NCBI GenBank assembly: GCA_964400165.1
Contig: CAYNSX010000006.1
Location: 4,685-68,684, forward strand
Source of the DNA: CAYNSX01 sp964400165
GTDB lineage: Bacteria > Armatimonadota > Hebobacteria > CAYNSX01
Length of the DNA: 64,000 bases
Direction: 5' to 3'
Positions 1-8,310 of the stretch are shown here, in pieces (within the stretch, counting starts at the first letter, position 1; every line of letters starts with the position of its first letter). The notes below the pieces were generated by a model that saw nothing but the letters and a program-made list of their open reading frames with translations, was not told where the DNA came from and did no database searches. Made by a program: the position numbers and the translations under genes.

Positions 1-278
1 ACGGGTCCTACATCGTCTCGGTCCTCTCCGACCCGGCGGGCTGGGGCTGGAACTTGCTCGGCACCGCGCATGTGCCGTGGACACCCGTCCTGCCGGACTG
101 GGCGCGGGTCGTGCAAGCGGCGCTGCTACTGGTCGGCTTTGTCGTCGCCGCCCGGAAGGGCCTGGCGTCGGCGCAGGCGGCTTACGCGTCGCCGCGCACG
201 GCGGTCGTGAGTTTCCTGCCGGCGCTGGTCGTGCTGATGTTGCTGACCGCGGTCTTTCTGCGATTGTACACCGGATAA
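1..278 (+). CDS. C-terminal part of a membrane protein beside the nos cluster (5' end outside window)
   Basis: The reading frame is open from the window edge (first full codon at 3) to TAA at 276-278, so the gene begins upstream. The visible 91 residues hold two hydrophobic segments, around VVQAALLLVGFVV and VVSFLPALVVLMLL, preceded by a GWGWNLLGTAHVPW stretch. This stretch reminds me of the end of membrane-bound ferredoxin-type proteins found near nos genes, but no Fe-S motif lies inside the window, so the function is inference. The next gene starts 11 bp downstream on the same strand, with AAGGAG overlapping the stop codon, which suggests one operon. An ATG at 54 exists but is internal to the longer frame. 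Confidence 0.5.
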   Translation, partial: GSYIVSVLSDPAGWGWNLLGTAHVPWTPVLPDWARVVQAALLLVGFVVAARKGLASAQAAYASPRTAVVSFLPALVVLMLLTAVFLRLYTG

Positions 279-289
279 GGAGCGTACCG

Positions 290-1072
290 ATGAACCACGG
301 TCCGCGAGAGGGCATCGCATTGGCGTTGGTGTTCGCGGCGCTCGCCGGCGTCCCGGTGCTGCTGTTTGGCTATAACGCCGTGGCGCAGCGGCGACAGGCG
401 CCCGCCGATACGCAGCTGGTTCACATCACAGGGGTGCGCCAGGGACCGCACAATCCGGGCACCTGGACACTGGGGCCGGTCGCCGGCCGCAATTACTGGC
501 TGCATCGTGCGCAGCCGCTGCAAGAACTCAAGATTGCCCAAGGCGCGAAGGTCGCGCTGCGCATAGGCAGCGCCGATGTCCATCACGGGTTCGGTATCCC
601 GGCGCTGTTTCCCGAACACTACGACATCGCCCCGGGGGAATGGGTGACCGTGCCGGTGGATACAACCCGCGCCGGTTCATTTCCGGCGCTGTGCACGATG
701 AAGTGCAGCCCCTATCATGATCAGATGTGGTTTGTGCTCACGGTCGAGGCGCCACTCGGCCTGCCCGATATCGTCGTCAAGGTGACCGTCTCGGAGACGG
801 AAGGCTTCCAGCCCGACCGCGTGACCGTGCACCAGGGCCAGATCGTGCAACTGGAGGTCTCTTCGACAACGGACGGGACGGGCGCCGGCATCGGGTTTGC
901 CGTCACCGGATACGAGACCACTGTCGACCTGCAGGGCATCCGCAAGGGGCAGACACGCACCTTTAAGTTCCGTGCCGACCTGCCGGGCGAGTTCATAATT
1001 TACAGCAGCACTGCTGCCGGCGCCGCCATTGACAGCGCCATCGGCGCCTTCGTCGTCACCCCGAAGCCGTAG
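290..1072 (+). CDS. Membrane-anchored CuA-type cupredoxin with a second, ligand-less cupredoxin domain
   Basis: The 260-residue protein starts at ATG 290, with AAGGAG 7 bp upstream. One N-terminal hydrophobic segment (residues 8-27) should anchor it in the membrane with the rest outside. Domain 1 (about 40-155) resembles cytochrome oxidase subunit II: it has HH at 98-99 and a full CuA motif C135-x3-C139-x3-H143-x2-M146. Domain 2 (about 160-260) resembles the C-terminal cupredoxin domain of NosZ but lacks every copper ligand. The role is probably electron transfer or copper handling for nitrous oxide reduction, inferred from the CuA site and the convergent nos operon. A terminal oxidase subunit II is an alternative, but no subunit I is visible. 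Confidence 0.8.
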   Translation: MNHGPREGIALALVFAALAGVPVLLFGYNAVAQRRQAPADTQLVHITGVRQGPHNPGTWTLGPVAGRNYWLHRAQPLQELKIAQGAKVALRIGSADVHHGFGIPALFPEHYDIAPGEWVTVPVDTTRAGSFPALCTMKCSPYHDQMWFVLTVEAPLGLPDIVVKVTVSETEGFQPDRVTVHQGQIVQLEVSSTTDGTGAGIGFAVTGYETTVDLQGIRKGQTRTFKFRADLPGEFIIYSSTAAGAAIDSAIGAFVVTPKP

Positions 1073-1094
1073 CGTCACTCAACAGCTCCGCCCG

Positions 1095-1559
1095 TTACTG
1101 GCCCGTGGTCGGCGCGCCGCTCGAATCCTGCAGGTCCGGCCACCGTCGCACGCGCCCGCCCCGCGCCCGGGCGAAATCGGCCGCCGCGCCTTCGCCGGCG
1201 AACGCCGCGATCCCGTGGCCCATCGGGCTGGTCAGCCCCGGAACGCGCACAAACCAGGCCTCGGCGGCAGCCACCCACCCATCCGTCGCATAGTCATGCA
1301 CCCACACGGCCCCACTCGGCCGCTCGCCAGCGCGGCGGCCGTAGGCCAGCAGGTCACCGAGGTCATCGAACTTGCGGACCGAGCCATCGGGCAGCCGATA
1401 GGCGGCGGCAAATCGCGGCTCGGAGATGGTCATCCCGCATTCGGCGCACAGGTCGCGGCCAAAGTGGAACTCGGGCGGGCCGGAGGTCGGAGGCCCTCCG
1501 CAGCCCGCTAACCCTGCCACCAACAGGGCAGGGAGCGCCGAGGCGAACCCTCGACTCAC
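1095..1559 (-). CDS. nosL: NosL copper chaperone lipoprotein
   Basis: The protein has 154 residues. The GTG start at 1559 is chosen because it overlaps the nosY stop as GTGA and places a lipoprotein signal right at the N terminus (LAGC, Cys20). The NosL signature CAECGM sits at 38-43, followed by a conserved KFDDLGDLL stretch and a VPGLTSPMGHGIAAFA segment. In known NosL proteins the Cys and Met residues bind Cu(I) for assembly of the NosZ copper centres. It is the last gene of the minus-strand nos operon and ends 22 bp from the convergent CuA gene. Its length is usual for the family. Confidence 0.93.
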   Translation of the reverse strand: MSRGFASALPALLVAGLAGCGGPPTSGPPEFHFGRDLCAECGMTISEPRFAAAYRLPDGSVRKFDDLGDLLAYGRRAGERPSGAVWVHDYATDGWVAAAEAWFVRVPGLTSPMGHGIAAFAGEGAAADFARARGGRVRRWPDLQDSSGAPTTGQ

Positions 1560-2431
1560 AGGTCGAGCGCGATGCGGAACCGCCAAGCCGCAACCACGGC
1601 GGGCACTATCACCCAGAGGGCGAGCACCCCGGCGACCAGCGGGACGAGCCCGGCCCCCAGCGCGTCCACGGCGTAGGTGCCCGCCGGGCCGAGGGCATCG
1701 AACGAGCCGCGAAACGCCGCCACTGCCAGCAAGCGGAAGGCCTCCACGGGGTTGGCGAGCGCGGTGAAGAACAGGACGCCGACGGGCAGCCGCGTGGCGA
1801 CCGCACTGCCCATAATCCCCAGATCGCCCAGGAACACCAGCGCAAACCAGACGAACAGTGCGGCGCCGGTCGCGGCCGCGGCGCGGCGGGCGATCGTGCC
1901 CAGGAACATTCCCACACCCAGCGCCATCAGCGCCAGCGCCCAGGACAAGCCAGCGACGGCGCCCAATGCGCGCGCGTCCACCGCAATGTGGCGCGCAGCG
2001 CTGAACAGCCCGGCGGCGCCCACGCCGCCCGCGATCACCGCCAGCAATGCCAGCGCCTGCCCGGCGTACATGCCCCAAAACACCTCACTGCGGTTGACCG
2101 GATGGCTCAACAAGAAGCGCAGCGTGCCGCGTTCCTGCTGCGCGGCGACTGTCTGGGCTCCCACCAATAACCCCATGAGGGGAACGAGCAATTGCGCCAA
2201 GCCGACCAGCGAGGCGAGCGTACGACCGAAGCCGCCAAAGCCGACCAATTGCGCATTCGGCGCCGCGGCGATGGCCAGCGCCATAGCGAGGAGGGTGAAC
2301 CCGCCGGCATACAGCCAGAACCAGCGGTTGCGGACGGCCTCGCGCAATTCCCGGCGGGCGATGACCGCCATCTGGCGCCGTTCGGCGCGGTCGCGGACGC
2401 GCGGGAGTGTGGCCACGCGGCTCACTGCCAT
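1556..2431 (-). CDS. nosY: NosY ABC-2 type permease
   Basis: This 291-residue integral membrane protein has about six hydrophobic segments and an ABC-2 permease layout. It includes the QERGTLRFLLSHPVNRSEVF loop typical of NosY-like permeases. With NosF (ATPase) and NosD (periplasmic) it forms the NosDFY complex needed for copper-sulfur cluster assembly in NosZ. The ATG at 2431 lies inside the end of nosF (10-bp overlap), so translation is likely coupled. A second in-frame Met at residue 21 is possible but has no better context. Confidence 0.92.
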   Translation of the reverse strand: MAVSRVATLPRVRDRAERRQMAVIARRELREAVRNRWFWLYAGGFTLLAMALAIAAAPNAQLVGFGGFGRTLASLVGLAQLLVPLMGLLVGAQTVAAQQERGTLRFLLSHPVNRSEVFWGMYAGQALALLAVIAGGVGAAGLFSAARHIAVDARALGAVAGLSWALALMALGVGMFLGTIARRAAAATGAALFVWFALVFLGDLGIMGSAVATRLPVGVLFFTALANPVEAFRLLAVAAFRGSFDALGPAGTYAVDALGAGLVPLVAGVLALWVIVPAVVAAWRFRIALDL

Positions 2432-3276
2432 ATCTCGAAGTCCTTGACCGTGATGCCGGCCCCGTGCAACGCGCCGAACGCGGCCCCCTTCTCACGCGGC
2501 GCCACTTCGACGAGCAGTCCCTGACCATTTCGCCGGGCGGCGAAGCCCTGCTGCAGCAGCACGGCCAATGCCGGATCCACTTGCGAGTCGGCCACGAGCA
2601 GATGGAGCGTGAACCGCGCACCGAGCCGGTGGGCGAGGTCGGCGGGGGCTCCGTCGTGGACGATCCGACCATCTTCCAGAGCGATGACGCGATCCACGAG
2701 GGCGCCGACTTCCTCAAAGTGATGGGAGGTAAGAATCAGGTTCCGGCCCGCATGGCGGAGGGATTCCAGCAGCGACATCGCCGATTCCCGGGCCGCGGCA
2801 TCGAGGTTCGAGGTCGGCTCGTCCAACAGCAGAATCGGCGGGTCGGCGAGCAAGGCCAGGGCGAGCGCCAGCCGCTGCTTCATGCCGCCGGACAGCGCGC
2901 CGACCGGCTTGGCCTGCTGCGCGCCCAGCCCCAATCGGTCAATTACCTCCCCCACTCTGTCGGGGCCCACGCCGCGCAATTCGGCAGAGAAGGCCAGGGT
3001 GTCGGCGACCGCCAGGTCATCGAAGAACGACAGTTCCTGCGGCACATGACCGAGCAGCCGCCGAGCGGCCTTCCCTTGGCGGCGCGCATCGAGGCCTCCG
3101 ACGGTAATCTCGCCATCGAACGCAACCAGGCCAAGCAGGCAACGCAGAATGGTGGTCTTGCCGGCACCGTTAGGGCCCCACAGCGCGACACACTCGCCGG
3201 GCGCAATCTCAAACGACAGGTTGTCGACGACCGTCTTGCGGCCGTAGCGCTTGGTCAGATGCTGAATATGGATCAA
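2422..3276 (-). CDS. nosF: NosF ABC transporter ATP-binding protein
   Basis: The 284-residue ABC ATPase has Walker A GPNGAGKT near residue 35, the signature LSGGMKQR, Walker B ILLLDEPTS and a switch histidine in LILTSHHFEEV. The start is taken as TTG 3276, which overlaps the nosD stop as TTGA and gives the usual N terminus IHIQHLTKRYG. The C-terminal region (about 215-284) is the small regulatory extension seen in NosF-type ATPases. It energises NosY and NosD in copper-centre maturation. A rare TTG start plus a 4-bp overlap suggests that its dose is tied to nosD translation. Confidence 0.92.
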   Translation of the reverse strand: MIHIQHLTKRYGRKTVVDNLSFEIAPGECVALWGPNGAGKTTILRCLLGLVAFDGEITVGGLDARRQGKAARRLLGHVPQELSFFDDLAVADTLAFSAELRGVGPDRVGEVIDRLGLGAQQAKPVGALSGGMKQRLALALALLADPPILLLDEPTSNLDAAARESAMSLLESLRHAGRNLILTSHHFEEVGALVDRVIALEDGRIVHDGAPADLAHRLGARFTLHLLVADSQVDPALAVLLQQGFAARRNGQGLLVEVAPREKGAAFGALHGAGITVKDFEIWQ

Positions 3277-4658
3277 GGACGGGCCTCCCAGCCGGTGGGC
3301 CGGCGTCCGACGCCCCGCGCCACCACCAACCCCGCCAGCGCACACATCCCGAGACTCACCGCGATAGCCGGCCACTGGGTCGGCGCGGCCGGTGCTTCGG
3401 TCGCCGAGGGAATGGCGGGGATGGTCAGCAGCGGCGCGGTGTCCACGACCCGCGCTTCTCGGCGAATGATGGGGAAGGCGCGCCCCGATTGGTCGAGCAA
3501 CCAGGCCGCGGGCGTCGCGGCGAAGAGCGCCAACGCCGGCTGCTTGTCCATCAAACCGCCGAAAAGATTGTCGAGGCGATGCGGCACATCGCCGACGCCG
3601 TCGTGCCGGGCGTCGTAGCCGGCATAGTCGCTCCAATAGTTACCGCGGCCGTCGCGGGTCCAGGTGTTGCCGTCGAAGCGGCCGCCGCCGGTGACGCCCA
3701 CGGCTTGGCCATTGTCCACGAACGCATTCCCGACAAAGACATTGCCGCGCACCGCGGGGAGCAGCACCAGCCCGACATCGTTGCAGGCGATGAGGTTTCG
3801 GCGCACCAACTGTTCTGCACCAAGGGACGACGGCGATTCATCGAAGTGCACGCCGACCCGGTTGCCGATGATGCGGTTGCCTTCCATCGTCACGCCGTCC
3901 ATCGTCTTCAGCCCGAGGCCATAGCCGCTGGGCCCGCGGTTGCCGCGCAGCAGATTGTCCCGCACGATGACGCCGTCGCTGTACATCAGGAAGGCGCCCA
4001 CCGAGTTGTCCTCAAGGCGATTGTCGGCGACGACCGACTGATCCGAGTACATGAAGTGCAGGCCATAGCGGCCGTCGCGCACCTCGTTGCTGGTGACCGT
4101 CAAGTGTGACGAAAACCAGAAGACGCAGTCGCGGCCTCCGACGACGCGATTGCGTTCCACCCGCGTGCCGGGGCTGTACCACAGCCGGATGGCGTCGCCG
4201 CGACGCGCTACGGGCAGCGCCCGACCCTGAATGTCATTGCCGGCGATGACCGACTCGGCGGCGCGCCGCAGCAGAATCCCGAACAGCGCGCCGTCAATGC
4301 GGTTCCCGATGACGCGGGCCCGAGGGGCATTCACTTCGATGGCGGCGTTCTCGGTATCAAGCGAGATGCCCGTATCACGGATGACGAAACCCTGTACCGT
4401 GACATCGGGCGCTTCGATGACGATGCCGGTGCCTTCGCCGCGCCCATCGATGACCGGCCAGCCGTCGCCAATGAGCGCCAGCGGTTTGCCGATGCGCACG
4501 CCGGCGCGATAGACGCCGGGCCCGACATGGACGGTCGCGCCCGGCGCGGCCGCAGCGATGAGCGACTGCACGTCCCCGGGAGGCGCCTGCCCGCGCGCGG
4601 GCGTGGACGCAACAAGCACCGCAAGGAGGAGGAAGGCGCGCGGGCAGGCAGTGGTCAT
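3273..4658 (-). CDS. nosD: NosD periplasmic copper-processing beta-helix protein
   Basis: The 461-residue protein has a Sec signal peptide (residues 1-23, ending ARG-QA) and a right-handed beta-helix built of repeated parallel-beta coils, for example VIGNRIDGALFGILL and VIVRDNLLRGN. The conserved SDQSVVADN and GRGNYWSDYAGYD stretches identify NosD rather than a general pectate-lyase-like helix. A C-terminal hydrophobic helix near 430-450 may anchor it. It works outside the membrane with NosFY in building the NosZ catalytic copper cluster. The ATG overlaps the upstream stop as ATGA. Confidence 0.93.
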   Translation of the reverse strand: MTTACPRAFLLLAVLVASTPARGQAPPGDVQSLIAAAAPGATVHVGPGVYRAGVRIGKPLALIGDGWPVIDGRGEGTGIVIEAPDVTVQGFVIRDTGISLDTENAAIEVNAPRARVIGNRIDGALFGILLRRAAESVIAGNDIQGRALPVARRGDAIRLWYSPGTRVERNRVVGGRDCVFWFSSHLTVTSNEVRDGRYGLHFMYSDQSVVADNRLEDNSVGAFLMYSDGVIVRDNLLRGNRGPSGYGLGLKTMDGVTMEGNRIIGNRVGVHFDESPSSLGAEQLVRRNLIACNDVGLVLLPAVRGNVFVGNAFVDNGQAVGVTGGGRFDGNTWTRDGRGNYWSDYAGYDARHDGVGDVPHRLDNLFGGLMDKQPALALFAATPAAWLLDQSGRAFPIIRREARVVDTAPLLTIPAIPSATEAPAAPTQWPAIAVSLGMCALAGLVVARGVGRRPTGWEARP

Positions 4659-5362
4659 GAATGCGTCGCCGCCATCGCGTCATACAGCGGTTTGAACGCG
4701 CGGCGATGCGCCCACAGCCCGGCTAGCGTCAACGCCGAGGTGCACAGGGCCAGCACCAGGCCGATGTCGGGTAACGCCAGTGTGTGGAATTGCGCCACCT
4801 TTGCCGGGCCCAGTACCGGCTGTGTGAACGCGCCCACCGCGTGGGAGAGCGGCGCGGCTGGGTTGAGACTGTGTCCGTACTTCCAGAGCCAGAACTGCAG
4901 GTCGGCCAGGAAGGCGAACGGGAACAGAAGCGCCGGCGCTGCCAACACCACCACCCAGCGGCTGCGCACACGCCAGCCGGCGAGCAACAGTCCGGCCAGG
5001 ACGAGGGCCGCAATCATCGAGACTGACCGTTCCAGCGTCGCCGCCGCGGTGAGCGGCGGGAGCCCGATGTTCTGGTTGAGGACGGTGATCTCTTCAACAT
5101 CGCCCACCATCCGGTTGACATAGGCCCGGACCCGCAAGCCCTTCGGATACTGTGGCGCCTGCAGGTCGAGCCGCCAGTAGGGCAGGAACACAGACGCGAT
5201 CAGCAGGACGGCGGCAGCCCCGAACAGCCACGCCGGCAGCACGAACCGCCGGTGGTGCCGGCGGAGTTCCGCTGTCGGCACCCGCGGTCCCAGGATGCGG
5301 TCGCTCCATCGAAGCGCCTGCCGCGACTTGGTCGGGGGCACCGCGCCGTCCGTCGTCACCAT
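4655..5362 (-). CDS. nos-operon integral membrane protein, NosB-like position
   Basis: This 235-residue protein has about four membrane segments (near 43-62, 115-133, 137-156 and 197-218). A periplasmic-side region contains APQYPKGLRVRAYV, GDVEEITVLNQNIG and later GHSLNPAAPL. Proteins with this APQYP...GDV.EI..LN layout are commonly found beside atypical NosZ genes, but their biochemical role is not established. It starts one base after the nosZ stop and overlaps nosD by 4 bp, so it is firmly in the nos operon. A role in NosZ assembly or in electron delivery is inference. Confidence 0.8.
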   Translation of the reverse strand: MVTTDGAVPPTKSRQALRWSDRILGPRVPTAELRRHHRRFVLPAWLFGAAAVLLIASVFLPYWRLDLQAPQYPKGLRVRAYVNRMVGDVEEITVLNQNIGLPPLTAAATLERSVSMIAALVLAGLLLAGWRVRSRWVVVLAAPALLFPFAFLADLQFWLWKYGHSLNPAAPLSHAVGAFTQPVLGPAKVAQFHTLALPDIGLVLALCTSALTLAGLWAHRRAFKPLYDAMAATHS

Positions 5363-5363
5363 G

Positions 5364-7391
5364 TCACGGCTCCACGAGGAAGTAGCCGGTCATCTCCAGG
5401 TGCAGCGCGGAGCAGAACTCCGAACAGTAGTAGGTAAAGACGCCCGGCTGGTCGGCGACGAACTCGGTCGTCGAGGTCTCCCCGGGCTCGAGGCTGAAGT
5501 TGATGTTGTAGCCGGGCAGGGCGAAGCCGTGCGTGGCGTCCTTGGTCTTTTCCAGGTTGGTGATATGCCAGATCACCTGGTCACCCTGCCTGACACGCAC
5601 GCGTTCCGGGTTGTAGTTGCTCCGGATGGCGGTCATGAAGACCTCAACGGTCTTGCCGCGGCGGACGATGCGTTCCTGGCCCTTCTGCGGCGCGTTCGGG
5701 TCTACCGCCATCGTGGCGGGGTCCCAGCCCACCTTCGGATAAATTTCGAAAGGCTTCAGGCGGCTGGCTTCGATGATCTGGGCATAGTGCGGCTCGCCGA
5801 CGCCGATGGGCATGTCGTATAGCAGTTGCATCTGACTGCCCTGCCCGCTGATATCCACCAACTGCAAGTTTTGGGCGAGCAATGGGCCGGCGGGGAAGAA
5901 GCGGTCAATCGACCACTTGTTGAGGGCGACGAGAAAGCCGCCCTTGGGCGCGGCGGTGTCGCCTTCGACCGTCGCGATGTGGCCGACATTGTAGTGCACG
6001 GGGATGGTGCCTTCGAGTTTCCAACCATCCTGGCGGTAGGGCGGGCCGAGACTCCACCGCGCCACCGCGCTGTCGAGGAAGAGACTGGTATAGGCGTAGC
6101 CCTGGTTGTCGAACTGCGTGTGGAGCGGGCCGAGGCCGATTTCGATCTGCTTTTCCATCGTGGCATCGAAATCGAGAATGGGCACGCCGTACTTGTCTTT
6201 CGTCGTCTTGCCGGACGCAATCGCCCCCTGAATCTTTTCGAAGGAGTAGACGGTCACATGCGGGTCGAGTTTGCCGGCGACGACGAGGTAATCGCCCCGC
6301 GGTGCGACATCCACCCCGTGCGGGCTCTTGGGCTCCGGGATGAAGTAGAGCAGCCCCTCCGCGATGGAAGTTTGCAAGGAAATGACGGGGAAACCGTTGA
6401 TGGCCTGGGTCTTCCCGGCGGCGGCGACCTCCGCCGCCTTCCGCAGGTTGATGACATGCAAGTAGTCGCTATCGCGGGCCGCCGTGCCGACTTCGAAGGC
6501 AGGGTTGCCATCCTCGACCCCGCCGGTCGCCAGTTCGGTGTTGAACGAGTTGAGGAACACCCAGCCGTTGGAGGGCCCCTTACCGGCGTCGGCGAGGTCC
6601 TGCCAGTACGGGGGCAGTTCCATCGCAAACGAGCGCGTGCGGTCAATGCGGCCGGCGGCGCGGTCGAACTTCCAGAAGGTGACCATCCCGCGGTAGGACT
6701 TCTCATAGTCCTCGATCGGTGCGTATTTCCCACCCAGCGGGGTCCCGTACTGCCCGCCCTCCACCACATACTCGGTATCGGGGGTCACGAAAGTGCCGCC
6801 GTGGTCGTTGATGGCGATGGGGTTCTTCACGATTTGCTTGGTCTCGAAATCCCGCAGATCGATCACGGCGACGCGGGCGTTGGCCTTGTCGCCGATGAAG
6901 AGGAACTGGCCGTCGTACTCGCCCTTGGTCTCCGACAGCGCCGGGTGGTGCGTGTCGCCCCAGCTAATCGTCTTGCCGTTCATGTTCCCGCCGGCGAGCA
7001 CCTTTTGGGTGTCTTCCTGCCCATAACCCCAGCCCTGCCAGGGTTCGGGAGTGAACACGGCGATCGAGCGCAGCAGGCGCATCGAGGGCAGGCCAATGAC
7101 GAACACCTGGCCGGAATGGCCGCCCGAGGCAAACATGATGTAGGGGTCCCACTTCCCGCTCGGGGTGTAGGTCTTGAGCGCGGCCGTGACATCGGCCGGG
7201 GTCAGTTCGCGCGACGCGATGACGGTTTGCGCGTCGGATCCCACCCCCGCCGACGAACTGGATCCGCCGGCGCCGCCCGACGCGCACCCAGCGGCGAACA
7301 CGCCGACCCCGAGCGCGAGCACCAACAATGCGCGGCGGACGCGGGCATTGCGCGCGGCGCCGGCGACGGTGGTACGCAACGACTGGAACAT
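5364..7391 (-). CDS. nosZ: Nitrous oxide reductase NosZ, atypical (clade II-like) with lipoprotein signal
   Basis: The 675-residue enzyme reduces N2O to N2 outside the cytoplasmic membrane. The start at 7391 is preferred over an upstream ATG at 7424 because AGGAG lies 7-8 bp before it and the longer form would run into the preceding gene. The N terminus is Sec/lipoprotein-like with Cys36 (FAAGC) and has no twin-arginine motif, the hallmark of clade II enzymes. CuZ ligand regions are visible: GDTHHPALSETKGEYDGQF (HH 148-149), SPHGVDVAPRGDY, GPLHTQFDNQGYAY, VGHIATVEGD and EPHYAQII. The C-terminal CuA domain has H621 and C656-x3-C660-x3-H664-x2-M667. It is the second gene of the operon. Confidence 0.97.
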   Translation of the reverse strand: MFQSLRTTVAGAARNARVRRALLVLALGVGVFAAGCASGGAGGSSSSAGVGSDAQTVIASRELTPADVTAALKTYTPSGKWDPYIMFASGGHSGQVFVIGLPSMRLLRSIAVFTPEPWQGWGYGQEDTQKVLAGGNMNGKTISWGDTHHPALSETKGEYDGQFLFIGDKANARVAVIDLRDFETKQIVKNPIAINDHGGTFVTPDTEYVVEGGQYGTPLGGKYAPIEDYEKSYRGMVTFWKFDRAAGRIDRTRSFAMELPPYWQDLADAGKGPSNGWVFLNSFNTELATGGVEDGNPAFEVGTAARDSDYLHVINLRKAAEVAAAGKTQAINGFPVISLQTSIAEGLLYFIPEPKSPHGVDVAPRGDYLVVAGKLDPHVTVYSFEKIQGAIASGKTTKDKYGVPILDFDATMEKQIEIGLGPLHTQFDNQGYAYTSLFLDSAVARWSLGPPYRQDGWKLEGTIPVHYNVGHIATVEGDTAAPKGGFLVALNKWSIDRFFPAGPLLAQNLQLVDISGQGSQMQLLYDMPIGVGEPHYAQIIEASRLKPFEIYPKVGWDPATMAVDPNAPQKGQERIVRRGKTVEVFMTAIRSNYNPERVRVRQGDQVIWHITNLEKTKDATHGFALPGYNINFSLEPGETSTTEFVADQPGVFTYYCSEFCSALHLEMTGYFLVEP

Positions 7392-7413
7392 GGTTCGTCT
7401 CCTGTTTCTGGCG

Positions 7414-8175
7414 TCAGGCGCCAAACTTGAGATGGACGGTCGCGGTGCCGCCGGCCGTCACGGTCACGGACCCGCTTTGCTCTCCCCCCTCGGCGGCCCA
7501 GGCCTTCACGGCATAGGTACCGGGTGGCACACCAGTAATAGCGACTGTGCCTTTCGCGTCGGTGACTGCGTAGGCCGGGGTATCGACGACGACGATCCAG
7601 GCCTCCATCAGGCCGTGGATGTGGCACGCCACATCAATCACCCCCACTTTGTCCACTTTCAGCAAAGACCGCGAACCGGCGCCGGGCTGATTGAAACTGA
7701 AGGAGGCGAGGGGCGAATGCGAGTAGGTGTTGTGTAAGTGGGTGTCGTCGTTCACAAACTCCACGACTCCGCCCTTCATCACCATCCCGACCGTGGGGGA
7801 GAAAGTGTTGTCCTTCTGATGGAACACCAACCGTTTCGCCGCTGGGTTCGTGGAGCCGGTGGCACCGACCAGCCAGACCGCAACTTCCCCCACCGGCTTG
7901 CCGTCGGTGGTGGCGGTCACTTGTACGATGCCGGTCGGACCCTCCGGCACGCTCGCCGACGACACCGCGGATTCAGTGGGCGCCGGGGCGGGCGCGACAT
8001 TGGTCGCGGTGGATGTCGGAGTTGCAGAAGTGCCGGTCTCTGGCGCCGCTGGCTGCTGCGAACAACCGACCGCCGTCAGCAACCACGCCAGACTCGCCAC
8101 CGCCCAGGCCGCCCGACATCTCGTGGAGACCGCCCACCAGCCCCTTCGGCGCGTCTGCTTCGTCACCGTGTCCAT
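7414..8175 (-). CDS. Lipoprotein with plastocyanin-like and carboxypeptidase-regulatory-like regions
   Basis: The protein has 253 residues from ATG 8175. A start at 8214 would lie almost on the predicted transcription start, so 8175 is preferred. A Sec signal ends in a lipobox (TAVGC), followed by a Pro/Thr/Ala-rich linker. The middle part resembles plastocyanin-like domains: FHQKDNTFSPTVGMVMKGG, VEFVNDDTHLHNTYSHSP and VACHIHGLMEAW supply His and Cys that could bind copper. The C-terminal part (AVTDAKGTVAITGVPPGTY) is a carboxypeptidase-regulatory-like beta-sandwich. As first gene of the nos operon it may donate electrons or copper to NosZ; this is inference. nosZ follows after 22 bp. Confidence 0.75.
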   Translation of the reverse strand: MDTVTKQTRRRGWWAVSTRCRAAWAVASLAWLLTAVGCSQQPAAPETGTSATPTSTATNVAPAPAPTESAVSSASVPEGPTGIVQVTATTDGKPVGEVAVWLVGATGSTNPAAKRLVFHQKDNTFSPTVGMVMKGGVVEFVNDDTHLHNTYSHSPLASFSFNQPGAGSRSLLKVDKVGVIDVACHIHGLMEAWIVVVDTPAYAVTDAKGTVAITGVPPGTYAVKAWAAEGGEQSGSVTVTAGGTATVHLKFGA

Positions 8176-8225
8176 CAGCCAATCATCCTTTCCATCGCCT
8201 ATATCAGTATTCAAGAGATAAAACT

Positions 8226-8254
8226 ATTAAACACTCTAAATTCGGCCCTGTCAA
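8226..8254 (-). promoter_or_regulatory. Sigma-70-like promoter of the nos operon
   Basis: Read on the minus strand, a perfect -35 TTGACA (8249-8254) is followed after exactly 17 bp by TTTAAT (8226-8231). Transcription would begin near 8219 and leave a leader of about 44 bases before ATG 8175. The divergent Rrf2 gene starts 57 bp away, so a regulator binding here could control both. The leader contains TTATCTCTTGAATACTGATA, loosely like sequence upstream of the ZIP gene. Confidence 0.65.
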
Positions 8255-8310
8255 GGTGGGTTCTCCGCTAAGGGCTTGTAAAAGACTAAAAGATATGGTA
8301 ATCAGAAACA

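Noticed and set aside
5826..7430. 534-codon plus-strand frame opposite nosZ
   Set aside because: It is antisense to an unmistakable nosZ and has no domain signature; high GC leaves antisense frames open.
8200..8310. FNR-type box (TTGAT-N4-ATCAA) controlling nos
   Set aside because: TTGAATACTGATA is only a partial match and lacks the second half-site.
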